A stretch of 64,000 nt of DNA from Kutzneria chonburiensis (GCF_028622115.1 NZ_CP097263.1:3534001-3598000); one strand, 5' to 3'. Counted from the first letter of the stretch, positions 53,036 through 61,750 are shown. A program made the numbers and translations. The notes: generated by a model from the sequence alone, not told the origin.

Positions 53036-53689
53036 TCAGCCGGTGAGATCCTCCATCGCGATCAGCCCGTCCTGGATCGCCCGCTCCACCAGCGCCGCCT
53101 TGGTCCGTGCCGGCCGGCCGGTGTTGGCGTACTTGATCCGCACCCGGTCGATGTAGGTCTCCACGGTCTTGATCGACACCCCGAGTTTGCCGGCGACCAG
53201 GCGTTTGGAGTCGGACTCGAACCACGCGACCAGCGTCTCCATCTCCCGCTCGGACAGCTGCGGCCGGCTGGGGCGGCGGTCGGTGCTCATCACGCCGCCC
53301 AGCGACGGCGAGGTGTAGGGCAGGTCGGCGGCGGCGGCCCGGATGGCCGGGATCAGGTGGTCGGGCCCCTCGGCCTTGGTGAGATAGGTGAACACGCCCA
53401 GGTCGAGGCAGGTGAGCACGGTGTCGCGGTCGGAGCGCCCGGAGTAGACGATCACCTGCCGGCCGGCGTCGACCAGCCGCTCCAGCTCACGGAACGCGGG
53501 CGGCCCGTTGAGCTGGAGGTCGAAGATCACCACCTGGGCCGACGCGCCGGGCTCGGTCCAGGCCCGGGCGATCCGGCCCTCGGCGTCGATCAGCTCGACC
53601 GGCGGCAGGGCGGCGGCGCACCACGCCCGCACGCCGGCGGCGATCGCCGGATGATCGTCGACGATCACGGCGGTGATCAGCTCTGCCAC
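53036..53689 (-). CDS. LuxR-type response regulator
   Basis: 217 residues, GTG start overlapping the end of the kinase-like gene by 13 nt. Receiver domain: acidic pair AVIVDDHP (7-14), phospho-acceptor Asp in VIFDLQLNG (about 60), and the Lys of YLTKAEG (about 108). A LuxR HTH follows (about 150-205: LSEREMETLVAWFESD, KLGVSIKTVETYIDRV). A standard NarL-type regulator. Two upstream genes encode its sensors; target promoters are not identifiable. A GGGGG-CCCT-CCCCC stem at 52949-52962 lies downstream and may end the transcript. Confidence 0.92.
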   Translation of the reverse strand: MAELITAVIVDDHPAIAAGVRAWCAAALPPVELIDAEGRIARAWTEPGASAQVVIFDLQLNGPPAFRELERLVDAGRQVIVYSGRSDRDTVLTCLDLGVFTYLTKAEGPDHLIPAIRAAAADLPYTSPSLGGVMSTDRRPSRPQLSEREMETLVAWFESDSKRLVAGKLGVSIKTVETYIDRVRIKYANTGRPARTKAALVERAIQDGLIAMEDLTG

Positions 53690-54765
53690 GTCGCTTTCAC
53701 CCACAGGCGGTCCTCGTCCTCGACGGTGGTGATCGTGACAGCGCCGTCGGCCAGTGGGAAAGTGCCCGCCGCACCACCATCGGCGACCACGCTGACCGAA
53801 ACACCCGAATCCGTGCCCAGAACCGTAACGCGCGCCCAGTTCCGTGCAGTGCTCAGTACCCGCACCGGCGCCTCGGTCAGCCCCCGCCGCACCTCGCGCG
53901 GCAGGCCGGGCCAACTGCCCTGGGTCGCCAGGTCGACCAGCACCCCTCGCCGCTCGGCGATGTCCACGCAGGCCTTGACCTCGTGCAGCAGTCGGTCGTC
54001 GACGTCGTCCCCTTCGGCGAACAGCCGCCGCATGCGGGCGGCGGCGATGGCGCAGTCGCGCCGGGTCTGGTCGTCGGCCGGGTCGTAGCTGCCGTCGGCC
54101 AGTCCGGTGAGCAGCGGCCGGACCTCGGCCTCCAGTTCCTGTGTACGCCGTTGCCGGTCCTCGTGCACCCGCGTCGCGATCGCCTCGGTCGCCCGTACCT
54201 CCGCCTCGGCCGCGGCCGCACGAGCAGCGGTCCGCGCGGCGTAGCGGACCATCCAGGTCGAGGCGCCGGCGGTGACCTGGAACGCGCCGATCGTCACGAT
54301 GTCCGTGCCGACGTTGATCAGCACCAGCGGCGCCAGCTCGCCGCCCAGCGCGAGGTGCACGAAATTGGTCGCGAAGTGTGCCGCCAGCACACCCAGCAGC
54401 ACGCCGAGGTGCTGGTCGAACAGCAGCACCACGGCGACCCAGCCGACACCGTCGATCGGCCAGTTCGCATATCCCGGCACTTCGATCACCGGAATCAGGG
54501 CGTTGACCAGCACCGACACCGCCAGCGTCAGGCCGAGCGCCGGCCACCGCCAGCGACCCCACGACCGGCCGCGCACGATCAGCACGCCTTCGACGGCCAG
54601 CAGCCCGATCAACGTGAGATAGCCGGCGACGACCGGCCAGGCGACCAGGTACACGTCCAGGTGGGTGATCAGCGCCGGCAGGTCCAACGCGGCCAGGTCG
54701 GCGGTGGCGACGATGAGGATGGCGATCCTGAGCCGTCCTCGCAGCCGGGCCATGGTCTCAATCAC
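53677..54765 (-). CDS. Membrane sensor protein with degenerate histidine-kinase C-terminus
   Basis: 362 residues from GTG 54765, which has GGAG before it and overlaps the upstream kinase stop by 8 nt (ATG 54753 is the alternative). About five or six membrane helices fill residues 20-190. A helical stretch with RVHEDRQRRTQELEAEV resembles a phospho-acceptor helix. The C-terminal domain has the length of an ATPase lobe, but the N box (Asn-rich helix) and the DxGxG box are missing; it reads VSVVADGGAAG. It probably cannot bind ATP and may act as a receptor subunit or phosphotransfer partner for the neighbouring kinase (inference). Confidence 0.78.
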   Translation of the reverse strand: MIETMARLRGRLRIAILIVATADLAALDLPALITHLDVYLVAWPVVAGYLTLIGLLAVEGVLIVRGRSWGRWRWPALGLTLAVSVLVNALIPVIEVPGYANWPIDGVGWVAVVLLFDQHLGVLLGVLAAHFATNFVHLALGGELAPLVLINVGTDIVTIGAFQVTAGASTWMVRYAARTAARAAAAEAEVRATEAIATRVHEDRQRRTQELEAEVRPLLTGLADGSYDPADDQTRRDCAIAAARMRRLFAEGDDVDDRLLHEVKACVDIAERRGVLVDLATQGSWPGLPREVRRGLTEAPVRVLSTARNWARVTVLGTDSGVSVSVVADGGAAGTFPLADGAVTITTVEDEDRLWVKATWQS

Positions 54766-55885
54766 GGTCCCACTCCAGCCGCACGGTGGTGCCCTCGCCC
54801 GGCGCGGAGGTGATCGCGGCCCGGCCGCCGGCCGCGGCCAGCCGGTCGACGATGGAGTTGGCCACGCCGCGACGACGTTCTGGCACGCTCTCGGGCCGGA
54901 ATCCCTTGCCACGATCGCTGATCACCACCGATTCGGCGGTGATGATCACCACAGCCGACGTCTCCCCCGAGTGCCGGGCGACGTTGTTCAGCGCCTCCCG
55001 CAACGCCCCGCGCACCGCCGTCGCCACCTCCGGTCGCAACGCCAGGACGTCCGGCGCGGTCAGGTCGACGGCGACCCGGCTGGCGTGGATCACCTCCAAC
55101 AATGCCGGCAGCGCATCCCCTTCGGCCACCGAGGTTTCGCCGGCCAGCGCCAAAAGATCACGTCGTGCCTGCTCACGGACCCACTGCCGGCTCGACCCGA
55201 CCTCGCCCAGCCCCACCATCAGCAACGTCGTCGCCGCGGTGTCGTGCAGCATCGCGGCGTGCGCGCGTTCGTCGGCCCGGACGGCTTCCGCCACCGCCGC
55301 CTCGCGTTTCGCCGCCTGCGCCCGGTCTTCCTGCGCGTCGGCCGCCCGTGCCGCCTGCACGAGCAACGTGTTGAGAACACGGGACAACACCGCCTGCACG
55401 GGCGTCCAGGCCCCGATCGCCGCCGCCCCGATCCACAGCTCCGGCGCCGTCCACCACGCCCCGACCAGGAACGCCGCCGTCGCCACCAGCGCCGACACGA
55501 TGCCCGACACCGGCCTGGTGTGCCACTGGTGGAACACGACGGCGACCGACACGAGGGTGATCACCCAGCCCTGGCCGTTGCCGACCGACAGCGGCGGCAC
55601 CGTCCACGGCTGGAGCAGGCTGACGACGCTGAGCACCGCGACGTCGGCCCACGCCAATCCGGGTGGCGGGTCTCGCCACAGCAGCCTCGCGTAGAGCACA
55701 CTCCAGGCGGAGACGGTGATGACGATCACCGTCGTGCGCAGCTCGTGGCCGGCCGGCGCCGACATGACGCCCAGCAGGCCCCCGACCAGGGCGACCACCA
55801 GCCGCGCCACCGCCAGGATGCGCAGCGCGGCGCGCGTCAGCTGCCCCTCGACCGATCCCCATGTGGGGTGTTCACCCGACACCAT
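54758..55885 (-). CDS. Sensor histidine kinase (HisKA_3 type)
   Basis: 375 residues from ATG 55885, just behind a -10-like CATACT. Five or six membrane helices (about 20-170) are followed by a coiled linker and the phospho-acceptor His in HAAMLHDTAATTLLMVG. The ATPase has the N box REALNNVARHSG, the D box VVISDRGKGF and the Gly-rich end GEGTTVRLEW. It belongs to the NarL-coupled kinases and should phosphorylate the regulator at 53036. The signal is unknown. Start chosen by the promoter; a GTG at 55942 would add 19 residues. Confidence 0.9.
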   Translation of the reverse strand: MVSGEHPTWGSVEGQLTRAALRILAVARLVVALVGGLLGVMSAPAGHELRTTVIVITVSAWSVLYARLLWRDPPPGLAWADVAVLSVVSLLQPWTVPPLSVGNGQGWVITLVSVAVVFHQWHTRPVSGIVSALVATAAFLVGAWWTAPELWIGAAAIGAWTPVQAVLSRVLNTLLVQAARAADAQEDRAQAAKREAAVAEAVRADERAHAAMLHDTAATTLLMVGLGEVGSSRQWVREQARRDLLALAGETSVAEGDALPALLEVIHASRVAVDLTAPDVLALRPEVATAVRGALREALNNVARHSGETSAVVIITAESVVISDRGKGFRPESVPERRRGVANSIVDRLAAAGGRAAITSAPGEGTTVRLEWDRD

Positions 55886-55978
55886 TTGCACGGAGTATGG
55901 CGCATCGTTGATGCCGGACGGGGAACCGCTTGCGGGGGACACCGGGGCGAGGAGCTGTCCGCGGGGAGCAATATCGAA

Positions 55979-56033
55979 GAGGGGAAGATGGGCTCGGCGA
56001 ATCTGTGCGCCGAGCCCGTCTGACTCCCCTCCC
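55979..56033. terminator. Terminator downstream of helR
   Basis: GGGCTCGGCG (55990-55999) pairs perfectly with its complement at 56008-56017 around an 8-nt loop; a flanking AGA/TCT and GAGGGG/CCCCTC extend the stem. On the minus strand it lies directly after the helR stop (56042) and before the histidine kinase promoter. Confidence 0.75.
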
Positions 56034-56041
56034 TCCTGGCC

Positions 56042-58219
56042 CTACCTTTCAGTGAGACCAGCGAGCGCCGTCGGCAGCGGCCCCTGGTGCAGCACCCCCA
56101 GTCGCTGCGTGGCCCGGGTCAGCGCCACGTACAGCTCGGCCGCCCCACGCGGCCCGTCGGCCAGGATCTTGTCCGGATCCACCACCAGCACCGCGTCGAA
56201 CTCCAGGCCCTTGGTCTCCGACGCCGGCACCGTGCCCGGCGTGCCGGGCGGCCCGATCACGACGCTCGTGCCCTCACGGCCGGCCTCCGCACGCACGAAC
56301 TCCTCGATCGCGTCGGGAAGTTCGTCCGCAGTGACCTTGCGCGACCATGGCGCCACGCCGGAAGCGCGAACCGAGTCCGGCGGCTGCGTGCCGGGGGCGA
56401 ACTCGGCCAGCACCGACGCCGCCACCGCCATGATCTCGGCCGGCGTGCGGTAGTTGACGGTCAGCGACCGGTAGATCCAGCGGTCGGCCGCGTACGGCGC
56501 CAGCATCTCCTGCCACGACCGCGCCCCGTACACCGAGCGGCGCTGCGCGAGATCGCCGACGATGGTGAAGGACCGGTTGGGGCAGCGCCGCATCAGCACC
56601 CGCCAGTCCATTTCGGACAGTTCCTGGGCCTCGTCGACCACCACGTGCCGGTAGGTCCAGTCGCGGTCGGCGGCGGCCCGCTCGGCCAGGTCGCGGGTGT
56701 CCACCTCGTCCTGGCGCTCGGCCAGCGACATGGCGTTGACGACGTCCTTGGCCAGCAGCGTGAAGTCCTCGGAGATCTCCTCCCGGTCCAGCTCCAGCAT
56801 GCCCATGACGCCCTCGGCGTACTCGGCCGCCTCGCGGCGCGCCCTGGCCTCGGCCGCCGCGGCGAGCCGGTCGGCGGTCTTGTCCCGGCCGAGCAGGTCG
56901 ACCAGCTCGTCCAGCAGCGGCACGTCCGACACCGTCCACGCGTCGCCCCTGGCCCGGTACAGCGCCGGGTCCGCGCCGGCCCGGCCGAGCCGCGCCTTGG
57001 ACTCCAGCAGCGGTCCCAGCAGGGTCTGCGGGGTCAGCAGCGGCCAGAGCTCGTTGATCGCCTCGGTGAACCGGTCGTTCTCGGCGAGCTGCTTGACCAG
57101 GTGCGCCCGCTGGCTCTCCCACTCCTCCTTGTCGTTGCGGGTCAGCCAGCCCTTGGTGAGCCGGCCGATGGCCCGCTCGGTCAGCACGTAGGTGATGATG
57201 TCGGTGAAGACGTCACGGGCCTCGTTGTGCGGCAGGTCGCTGGCCCGCGCCTCCTCGACGGCCCACTCCGCGACCGACGCGTCGATGCGCAGCGTGAGGC
57301 CGGACAGCTCGATCGGGATCGGCTCGTCGGGCAGCTGCTGCCGGTCGGCGATGGCCGCCTTGAGCACGTCCACGATCGTGCGGGAACCCTTGAGCCGCGC
57401 GGCTTCCGGCGTGTCCTCGGCCGTCACGTGCAGGCCCGGCACGTAGTCGCCGGGCGTCATGAAGACCACGTCCGACTCGCCGAGCGAGGGCAGCACCCGG
57501 CTGATGTGGTTGAGGAACGCCGGATTGGGGCCGACGACCAGCACGCCGTGCCGCTCCATCCGCTCCCGCTGCGTGTACAGCAGGTAGGCCACGCGGTGCA
57601 GCGCCACCACCGTCTTGCCGGTGCCGGGGCCGCCCTCGATCACCAGCACCCCCGGCTGGTCGAGGCGGATGATCTCGTCCTGCTCGGACTGGATGGTCGC
57701 GACGATGTCCCGCATGCCCTCGCCGCGCGGGGCGTTGACCGCGGCCAGCAGGGCCGCGTCGCCCTGCGCGTCGTCGCCGGGACGGCCGAGGTCCTCGTCG
57801 GTGTACTCGACGATCACCCGGCCGCGGGTGTGGAACTGCCGGCGCCGGCGCATGCCCTCCGGGTTGGCGCCGGTGGCCACGTAGAACGGCCGTGACGCCG
57901 GGGCCCGCCAGTCCAGCAGCACCGGCTTGTAGTCGTCCTCCTCGTCGAACAGGCCGATGCGCCCGATGTAGAGGCGCTCGTCCCGCACGGTGTCGAGCCG
58001 GCCGAAGCACAGCCCGTTGTCGGCCACGGCCAGGCGCTTGGCCTCGCGGCCCAGCGCCCGCACCTCGTCGTCCCGCTCCAGCGCGGTGCCGCCGGTCCCC
58101 AGCAGCGCCGCCTTGTGCCTGGCCTTCACCCGCGCGCGCTCGGCGTCCAGGCGCGCGTAGAGCTCGGCCACGTACTCCCGTTCGGACCGCAATTCGTCCT
58201 CGTACCCCTGAGTTGACAC
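56042..58219 (-). CDS. helR: HelD-like RNA polymerase recycling ATPase, HelR type (rifamycin resistance)
   Basis: 725 residues, GTG start with GAGGGG upstream. An N-terminal coiled coil (about 1-60: EREYVAELYARLDAERARVKA), the secondary-channel arm of HelD proteins, is followed by UvrD-like ATPase: Walker A GGPGTGKTVVALHR (about 195), VVDEAQELSEMDW (about 527), VGDLAQRRSVYG, NYRTPAEI and a C-terminal AELYVALTRATQRLGV. HelD proteins pull RNA polymerase from DNA; the HelR subgroup in actinomycetes displaces rifamycin. It follows rgt by 91 bp on the same strand, and the rgt promoter carries a rifamycin-associated element. Function is inferred from family plus context. Confidence 0.92.
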   Translation of the reverse strand: MSTQGYEDELRSEREYVAELYARLDAERARVKARHKAALLGTGGTALERDDEVRALGREAKRLAVADNGLCFGRLDTVRDERLYIGRIGLFDEEDDYKPVLLDWRAPASRPFYVATGANPEGMRRRRQFHTRGRVIVEYTDEDLGRPGDDAQGDAALLAAVNAPRGEGMRDIVATIQSEQDEIIRLDQPGVLVIEGGPGTGKTVVALHRVAYLLYTQRERMERHGVLVVGPNPAFLNHISRVLPSLGESDVVFMTPGDYVPGLHVTAEDTPEAARLKGSRTIVDVLKAAIADRQQLPDEPIPIELSGLTLRIDASVAEWAVEEARASDLPHNEARDVFTDIITYVLTERAIGRLTKGWLTRNDKEEWESQRAHLVKQLAENDRFTEAINELWPLLTPQTLLGPLLESKARLGRAGADPALYRARGDAWTVSDVPLLDELVDLLGRDKTADRLAAAAEARARREAAEYAEGVMGMLELDREEISEDFTLLAKDVVNAMSLAERQDEVDTRDLAERAAADRDWTYRHVVVDEAQELSEMDWRVLMRRCPNRSFTIVGDLAQRRSVYGARSWQEMLAPYAADRWIYRSLTVNYRTPAEIMAVAASVLAEFAPGTQPPDSVRASGVAPWSRKVTADELPDAIEEFVRAEAGREGTSVVIGPPGTPGTVPASETKGLEFDAVLVVDPDKILADGPRGAAELYVALTRATQRLGVLHQGPLPTALAGLTER

Positions 58220-58310
58220 AAGCCCCTCACAGTGCCTAAACTGAAACTACAGTCGACGAGTTCCGCACATCCTCATGCGGGCACGTCGATTTTTTATTGT
58301 CCCTGTCTTG

Positions 58311-59480
58311 TCAAGGGGCAAGCATTTTCGCGGCCCGAGCTGCGCCATCGGTCGAAATCGTCGCCGCGACACTCTTGGCTTGGTCGGCGCGATCGAGGGC
58401 GATGCCCAGCGCCGCCGACAGGGATTCGGCGGTCGGCACCGGGCCGGCGTGGGCCGCCCCGATCCCCAACTCCGCCACCCGCTGCGCCCAGTAGGGCTGG
58501 TCCGCGCCCTGCGGCACGACTACCTGCGGCGCGCCGGACCACGCCGCCGTCACGGTCGTGCCCGCGCCGCCGTGGTGCACCACGGCGGCGCATCGGCGGA
58601 ACAGCGCCTGGTGGTTGGCCTCGCCCGTGACGAAGCAGTCGTCGCCGACCGACGTCAGATCGGCCCAGCCGCGAGACAGCACCATGCGACGGCCGTGTCG
58701 ACGGACGGCCTCGACCACCTGCTCAGGATCCGTGTCGTGCATCGGCATGCTGCCGAAACCCACGTAGACCGGCGGCTCACCGGCGTCGAGGAAGGCCAGC
58801 AGGTCCGCCGGCAGCGGGCGCTCGTCCGGCAGCAGCCACGCCCCGGTCTGCACGACCCGCAACTCCGCCTCGCGCCACGGGCTGAGCACCGGATCGGCCG
58901 CAAGTAACGGTTGAGGCGTTATCACGTAGTCGCGGACGTCGTCGATCGGCGGCAGGCCCTGGCCCCGCCGATCGGCGTTGACGACGTCACGGAACAGCAG
59001 ATTGATGCTGTCGCGGTCCCAGTCCCACAGCTGCTCGACGTCCGCGTTCTCCGGGAACGGCCGGCCCGGGTAGGCGATCGGCGGGTGATCCGGCGACGGC
59101 AGCGTGAGCTGCTGGAACGTCGCGTAGACGTACCGAGCGCCGAGCTCTTCGGCGATCGTCCGCGCCCCGGCGCAGGCCGGCATCACCCCGGTCGCCACCA
59201 GCACATCGGCCTCGAGCTTGCCCAGCACCTCACGCTGGCCGGCGATCACCTCCGCCGCCCGGCGCGGCAGGTCGGGCGGCCCCGGCTTCGTGGCCAGCGG
59301 CCGCACCGGCGCCCCGAACGGCACCATCCGCACGCCCGCCCCGGTCAGCCGCCGCTCGAACTCCTCATCGGGCGGAAGGCACACCGTCACCTCCGCGCCG
59401 CGTTCCCGCAGCCGCACCGCCAATGCCACCAACGGCTCGACGCCACCCCGCGAGTCGAATCCCGTCACCACCACACGCAC
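58311..59480 (-). CDS. rgt: Glycosyltransferase, probable rifamycin-inactivating Rgt
   Basis: 389 residues from GTG 59480, placed six bases after GGGGGAG; ATG 59495 is an alternative that contains that site. GT-B fold with MRVVVTGFDSRGGVEPLVAL at the N-terminus and the donor-binding PVYVGFGSMP plus VVHHGGAGTTVTAAWSG and PQGADQPYWAQ in the C-terminal half. The family includes vancomycin-type, macrolide and rifamycin glycosyltransferases. I choose rifamycin because the RAE-like palindrome stands in its promoter and the next gene is helR; sequence alone would only say antibiotic or natural-product glycosyltransferase. It would transfer glucose to rifamycin, preventing binding to RNA polymerase. 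Confidence 0.8.
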   Translation of the reverse strand: MRVVVTGFDSRGGVEPLVALAVRLRERGAEVTVCLPPDEEFERRLTGAGVRMVPFGAPVRPLATKPGPPDLPRRAAEVIAGQREVLGKLEADVLVATGVMPACAGARTIAEELGARYVYATFQQLTLPSPDHPPIAYPGRPFPENADVEQLWDWDRDSINLLFRDVVNADRRGQGLPPIDDVRDYVITPQPLLAADPVLSPWREAELRVVQTGAWLLPDERPLPADLLAFLDAGEPPVYVGFGSMPMHDTDPEQVVEAVRRHGRRMVLSRGWADLTSVGDDCFVTGEANHQALFRRCAAVVHHGGAGTTVTAAWSGAPQVVVPQGADQPYWAQRVAELGIGAAHAGPVPTAESLSAALGIALDRADQAKSVAATISTDGAARAAKMLAP

Positions 59481-59515
59481 GTGGCACTCCCCCATTTCCG
59501 CAGATCGAGGTGGCG

Positions 59516-59552
59516 ATTCTGCGGCAAACGGGGGTCTTGCGGCAAGACCCCC
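59516..59552 (-). promoter_or_regulatory. Rifamycin-associated element-like palindrome and rgt promoter
   Basis: GGGGGTCTTGC, one G, then GCAAGACCCCC (59530-59552): perfect 11-bp arms with a single central base. The core CTTGCGGCAAG equals the core of the published RAE (9-bp arms, G run directly before CTTGC); here one T separates the G run from the core. On the minus strand TTGCCG (59545-59540) inside the element and CAGAAT (59521-59516) are 18 nt apart, giving a plausible promoter and a 5' leader of about 28 nt to the rgt start. TTGCCGCA recurs once beside the element. Confidence 0.8.
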
Positions 59553-59574
59553 ATGCGCTATATGTTGATAGTGG

Positions 59575-59600
59575 CGGGGAGCATCCCCGTCTTTATTTTT
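59575..59600 (+). terminator. Plus-strand terminator behind the RAE
   Basis: CGGGGA-GCA-TCCCCG is a perfect 6-bp stem followed by TCTTTATTTTT on the plus strand. No plus-strand gene precedes it within the gap; only the RAE does. It overlaps the last codons of the opposite hydrolase gene. Confidence 0.6.
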
Positions 59601-60399
59601 GCGCGAATTCCAGCAGGTCGGCGTTCAGCCGCTCGACGTGCGTGAGGTACAGCGCGTGCGCGGCGTCGGTGTACACCTTCAGCTCGGCCCCGGCGATCAG
59701 CTCGGCGGTCACCCGGCCGCACAGGTCCAGCGGCGCCGAGGCGTCGTGATCACCGTGCACGACCAGCGCCGGCACCGTGATCTTGGCCAGCTCCGGTCGG
59801 AAGTCGGCGGCCACGTTCGCCGCCGTGCAGGCGAGTGCCGCGTTCAGGGTGACGCTCATGCAGTCCCGGACCGTCCAATCCTTCGTCGCCTGCGGCAACT
59901 CGCAGCCGGGCAGGCCATCGCCGAAGAACGGCGCCGCGTTCTCGTCGATCCAGCCGCCGAAGTCGGTGCGCAGCCGGGCCAAGAGCTGGTCGCTCGCCTC
60001 GATCGGGACGCCGTTCGGATTGTCGGGCAGCTGCCGCAGGCACGGCACCGTCGAGCCGACCAGCACGATCTTCGCCACCCGGTCCTCGCCGTGCCGGGTC
60101 AGGTAGCGCACGACCTCGCCGCCGCCCATTGAGTGCGCGACCAGCGTGACGTCGGTCAGGTCGAGGTGCTCCAGCAGCCCGGCCAGGTCGTCGGCCAGCG
60201 TGTCGAAGTCGTAGCCGGTGCCGGGATCGTCCGAGCGGCCGTGACCGCGCCGGTCGTAGCCGATCGCGCGGAAGCCGTTGTCGGCCAGGTGCTGCATCTG
60301 GTACTGCCACATGATGCTGCTCAGCGCCCAGCTGGTCACGAACACCACCGGCCGGCCGGTGCCCCAGTCGCGGTAGAAAAGCCCGTTCACGTAAGGCAT
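59593..60399 (-). CDS. Alpha/beta hydrolase (haloperoxidase-like)
   Basis: 268 residues, ATG with AGGGGGA upstream. Patterns of the non-haem haloperoxidase/esterase group: VVFVTSWALSS (oxyanion region), GYDRRGHGRSDDP, nucleophile AHSMGGGE (Ser near 97), acid in HGDHDASAP (about 218) and final His in AAHALYLTHV (near 247). No signal peptide. It is upstream of rgt on the same strand, but a palindromic promoter (RAE) lies between, so joint regulation is uncertain. Substrate unknown; drug-ester hydrolysis is one possibility. Confidence 0.88.
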   Translation of the reverse strand: MPYVNGLFYRDWGTGRPVVFVTSWALSSIMWQYQMQHLADNGFRAIGYDRRGHGRSDDPGTGYDFDTLADDLAGLLEHLDLTDVTLVAHSMGGGEVVRYLTRHGEDRVAKIVLVGSTVPCLRQLPDNPNGVPIEASDQLLARLRTDFGGWIDENAAPFFGDGLPGCELPQATKDWTVRDCMSVTLNAALACTAANVAADFRPELAKITVPALVVHGDHDASAPLDLCGRVTAELIAGAELKVYTDAAHALYLTHVERLNADLLEFAQK

Positions 60400-60459
60400 C
60401 TTGTCCCCCTTGCTCTCGTTGACGAGACCAATCCTGCCGGGGGAGGCGCGGTGTGGCGA

Positions 60460-61737
60460 TTACGTCTCGGGTAACGGATCGCGGCCGATGGCCAGGCCGA
60501 TGATCGTGACCACCGCCGTGACCGCGACGTACAGGGCCAGCGCCGGCCAACTTCCGGTCCAGGCCAACAAAGCCGTGAACAGCAGCGGGGCCAGCGCGCC
60601 GCCGATGACTCCGGCCAGGGTGTAGGCCAGCGAGCTGCCGGTGTAGCGCAGCCGCACCGAGAACTGCTCCGCGACGAAGGCGCCCTGCGGTCCGTACATG
60701 GCGGAGTGGATCACCAGCGCGATGATCACGCCGACGAACACCCACAGCACGGATTTCCCCGCCACCGCAGGGAAGAACACCAGCGGCCAGACCGCGGCGG
60801 CGATGGCGGCGACCAGGTACACCTTGCGCCGGTTGATGCGGTCGGACAGCGCGCCGAAGGCCGGGATCGCGATGACCTGCAAGGCGGAACCGACCAGCAC
60901 GGCGGCCATGCCGACCGCCCGGGGCATGCCGAGCTGCTGGATGTAGGTCAGCACGAACACCGTGAACAGCGCATAGTGCACGTCCGGGCAGACGCGGGCG
61001 AACACCGCGGCCAGCAGGCCGCGCCACTCGGTCCGGAACAGCTCCGAGACCGGCGCGCTCGGGCGTTCGTCGCGCTCAGCCAGCTCGCGGAAGATCGGCG
61101 TCTCCTCAAGGCGCACACGGATCCACAGCCCGAACGCGATCAGCAAGGCGGACAACAGGAACGCGACCCGCCAGCCCCAGGACTGGAACTGCTGCTCGGT
61201 CAACGCGATGCCGAGCAACGCCAATACCCCGTTGGCCAACAGGTTTCCGACCGGCGGCCCGACCTGGGCGGCCGAGGCCCAGAACCCGCGTCGCTCCGGC
61301 TCGCCGAACTCGCTGGACAGCAGCACCGCGCCGCCCCACTCGCCGCCGATGCCGACGCCCTGCGCGAAACGCAGGCACACCAACAGGATCGCCGCCGTGC
61401 CGCCGATGTCGGCGTAGGTCGGCAACACTCCGATGAGGACGGTCGCGAACCCGGTGAGCAGCAAAGTGCTGACCAGTACCCGTTTCCGGCCGATCACGTC
61501 GCCGAGCCGGCCGAAGATCAGGCCACCGACCGGGCGTGCCACGTAGCCGACGGCGTAGGTGGAGAAGGCCAGCATGGTCGCGGTCAGCGGGTCGCCGCCG
61601 GGGAAGAACAGGGTGCCGAAGATGGTGGCCGCGGCGACCGAGTAGGCCGCGAAGTCGTACCACTCCAGGGAGGTCCCGGACAGGCTCGCGGCGAAGGCCC
61701 GCCACAGGGCCTTGCGGTCAACAGCGGTGTCAGCCAT
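60460..61737 (-). CDS. MFS transporter of the metabolite:H+ symporter (MHS) type
   Basis: 425 residues from ATG 61737, 12 membrane helices. TSLEWYDFAAYSVAAATIFG and the FARPVGG-like VARPVGGLIFGRLGDVIGRK are MHS signatures, as is GIGGEWGGAVLLSSEF. These symporters import carboxylates such as shikimate, alpha-ketoglutarate or proline. The gene is divergent from the DUF2848 protein, with a shared 45-bp gap containing two dyads, which hints that both act on the same organic acid. The longer frame to 62103 is antisense to DUF2848. Confidence 0.92.
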   Translation of the reverse strand: MADTAVDRKALWRAFAASLSGTSLEWYDFAAYSVAAATIFGTLFFPGGDPLTATMLAFSTYAVGYVARPVGGLIFGRLGDVIGRKRVLVSTLLLTGFATVLIGVLPTYADIGGTAAILLVCLRFAQGVGIGGEWGGAVLLSSEFGEPERRGFWASAAQVGPPVGNLLANGVLALLGIALTEQQFQSWGWRVAFLLSALLIAFGLWIRVRLEETPIFRELAERDERPSAPVSELFRTEWRGLLAAVFARVCPDVHYALFTVFVLTYIQQLGMPRAVGMAAVLVGSALQVIAIPAFGALSDRINRRKVYLVAAIAAAVWPLVFFPAVAGKSVLWVFVGVIIALVIHSAMYGPQGAFVAEQFSVRLRYTGSSLAYTLAGVIGGALAPLLFTALLAWTGSWPALALYVAVTAVVTIIGLAIGRDPLPET

Positions 61738-61750
61738 GTGGCATATTCTA

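Noticed and set aside
56087-57895. Plus-strand frame of 602 codons opposite helR
   Set aside because: Shadow of the helicase; no known motif.
58205-58225. GGGGCTTG at the helR start as a second RAE
   Set aside because: Only one half-site, without a matching GCAAG arm, and it doubles as the ribosome binding site.
58280-58316. TTGACA followed by an A-rich stretch as an independent helR promoter
   Set aside because: No -10 box at 16-19 nt; the region is AT-rich but unconvincing, so helR is left on the rgt transcript.
59554-59645. Short plus-strand peptide beginning MRYMLIVAGSIPVF one base after the RAE
   Set aside because: Contains rare ATA codon, no binding site, and runs antisense through the hydrolase end; more likely part of the promoter and terminator.
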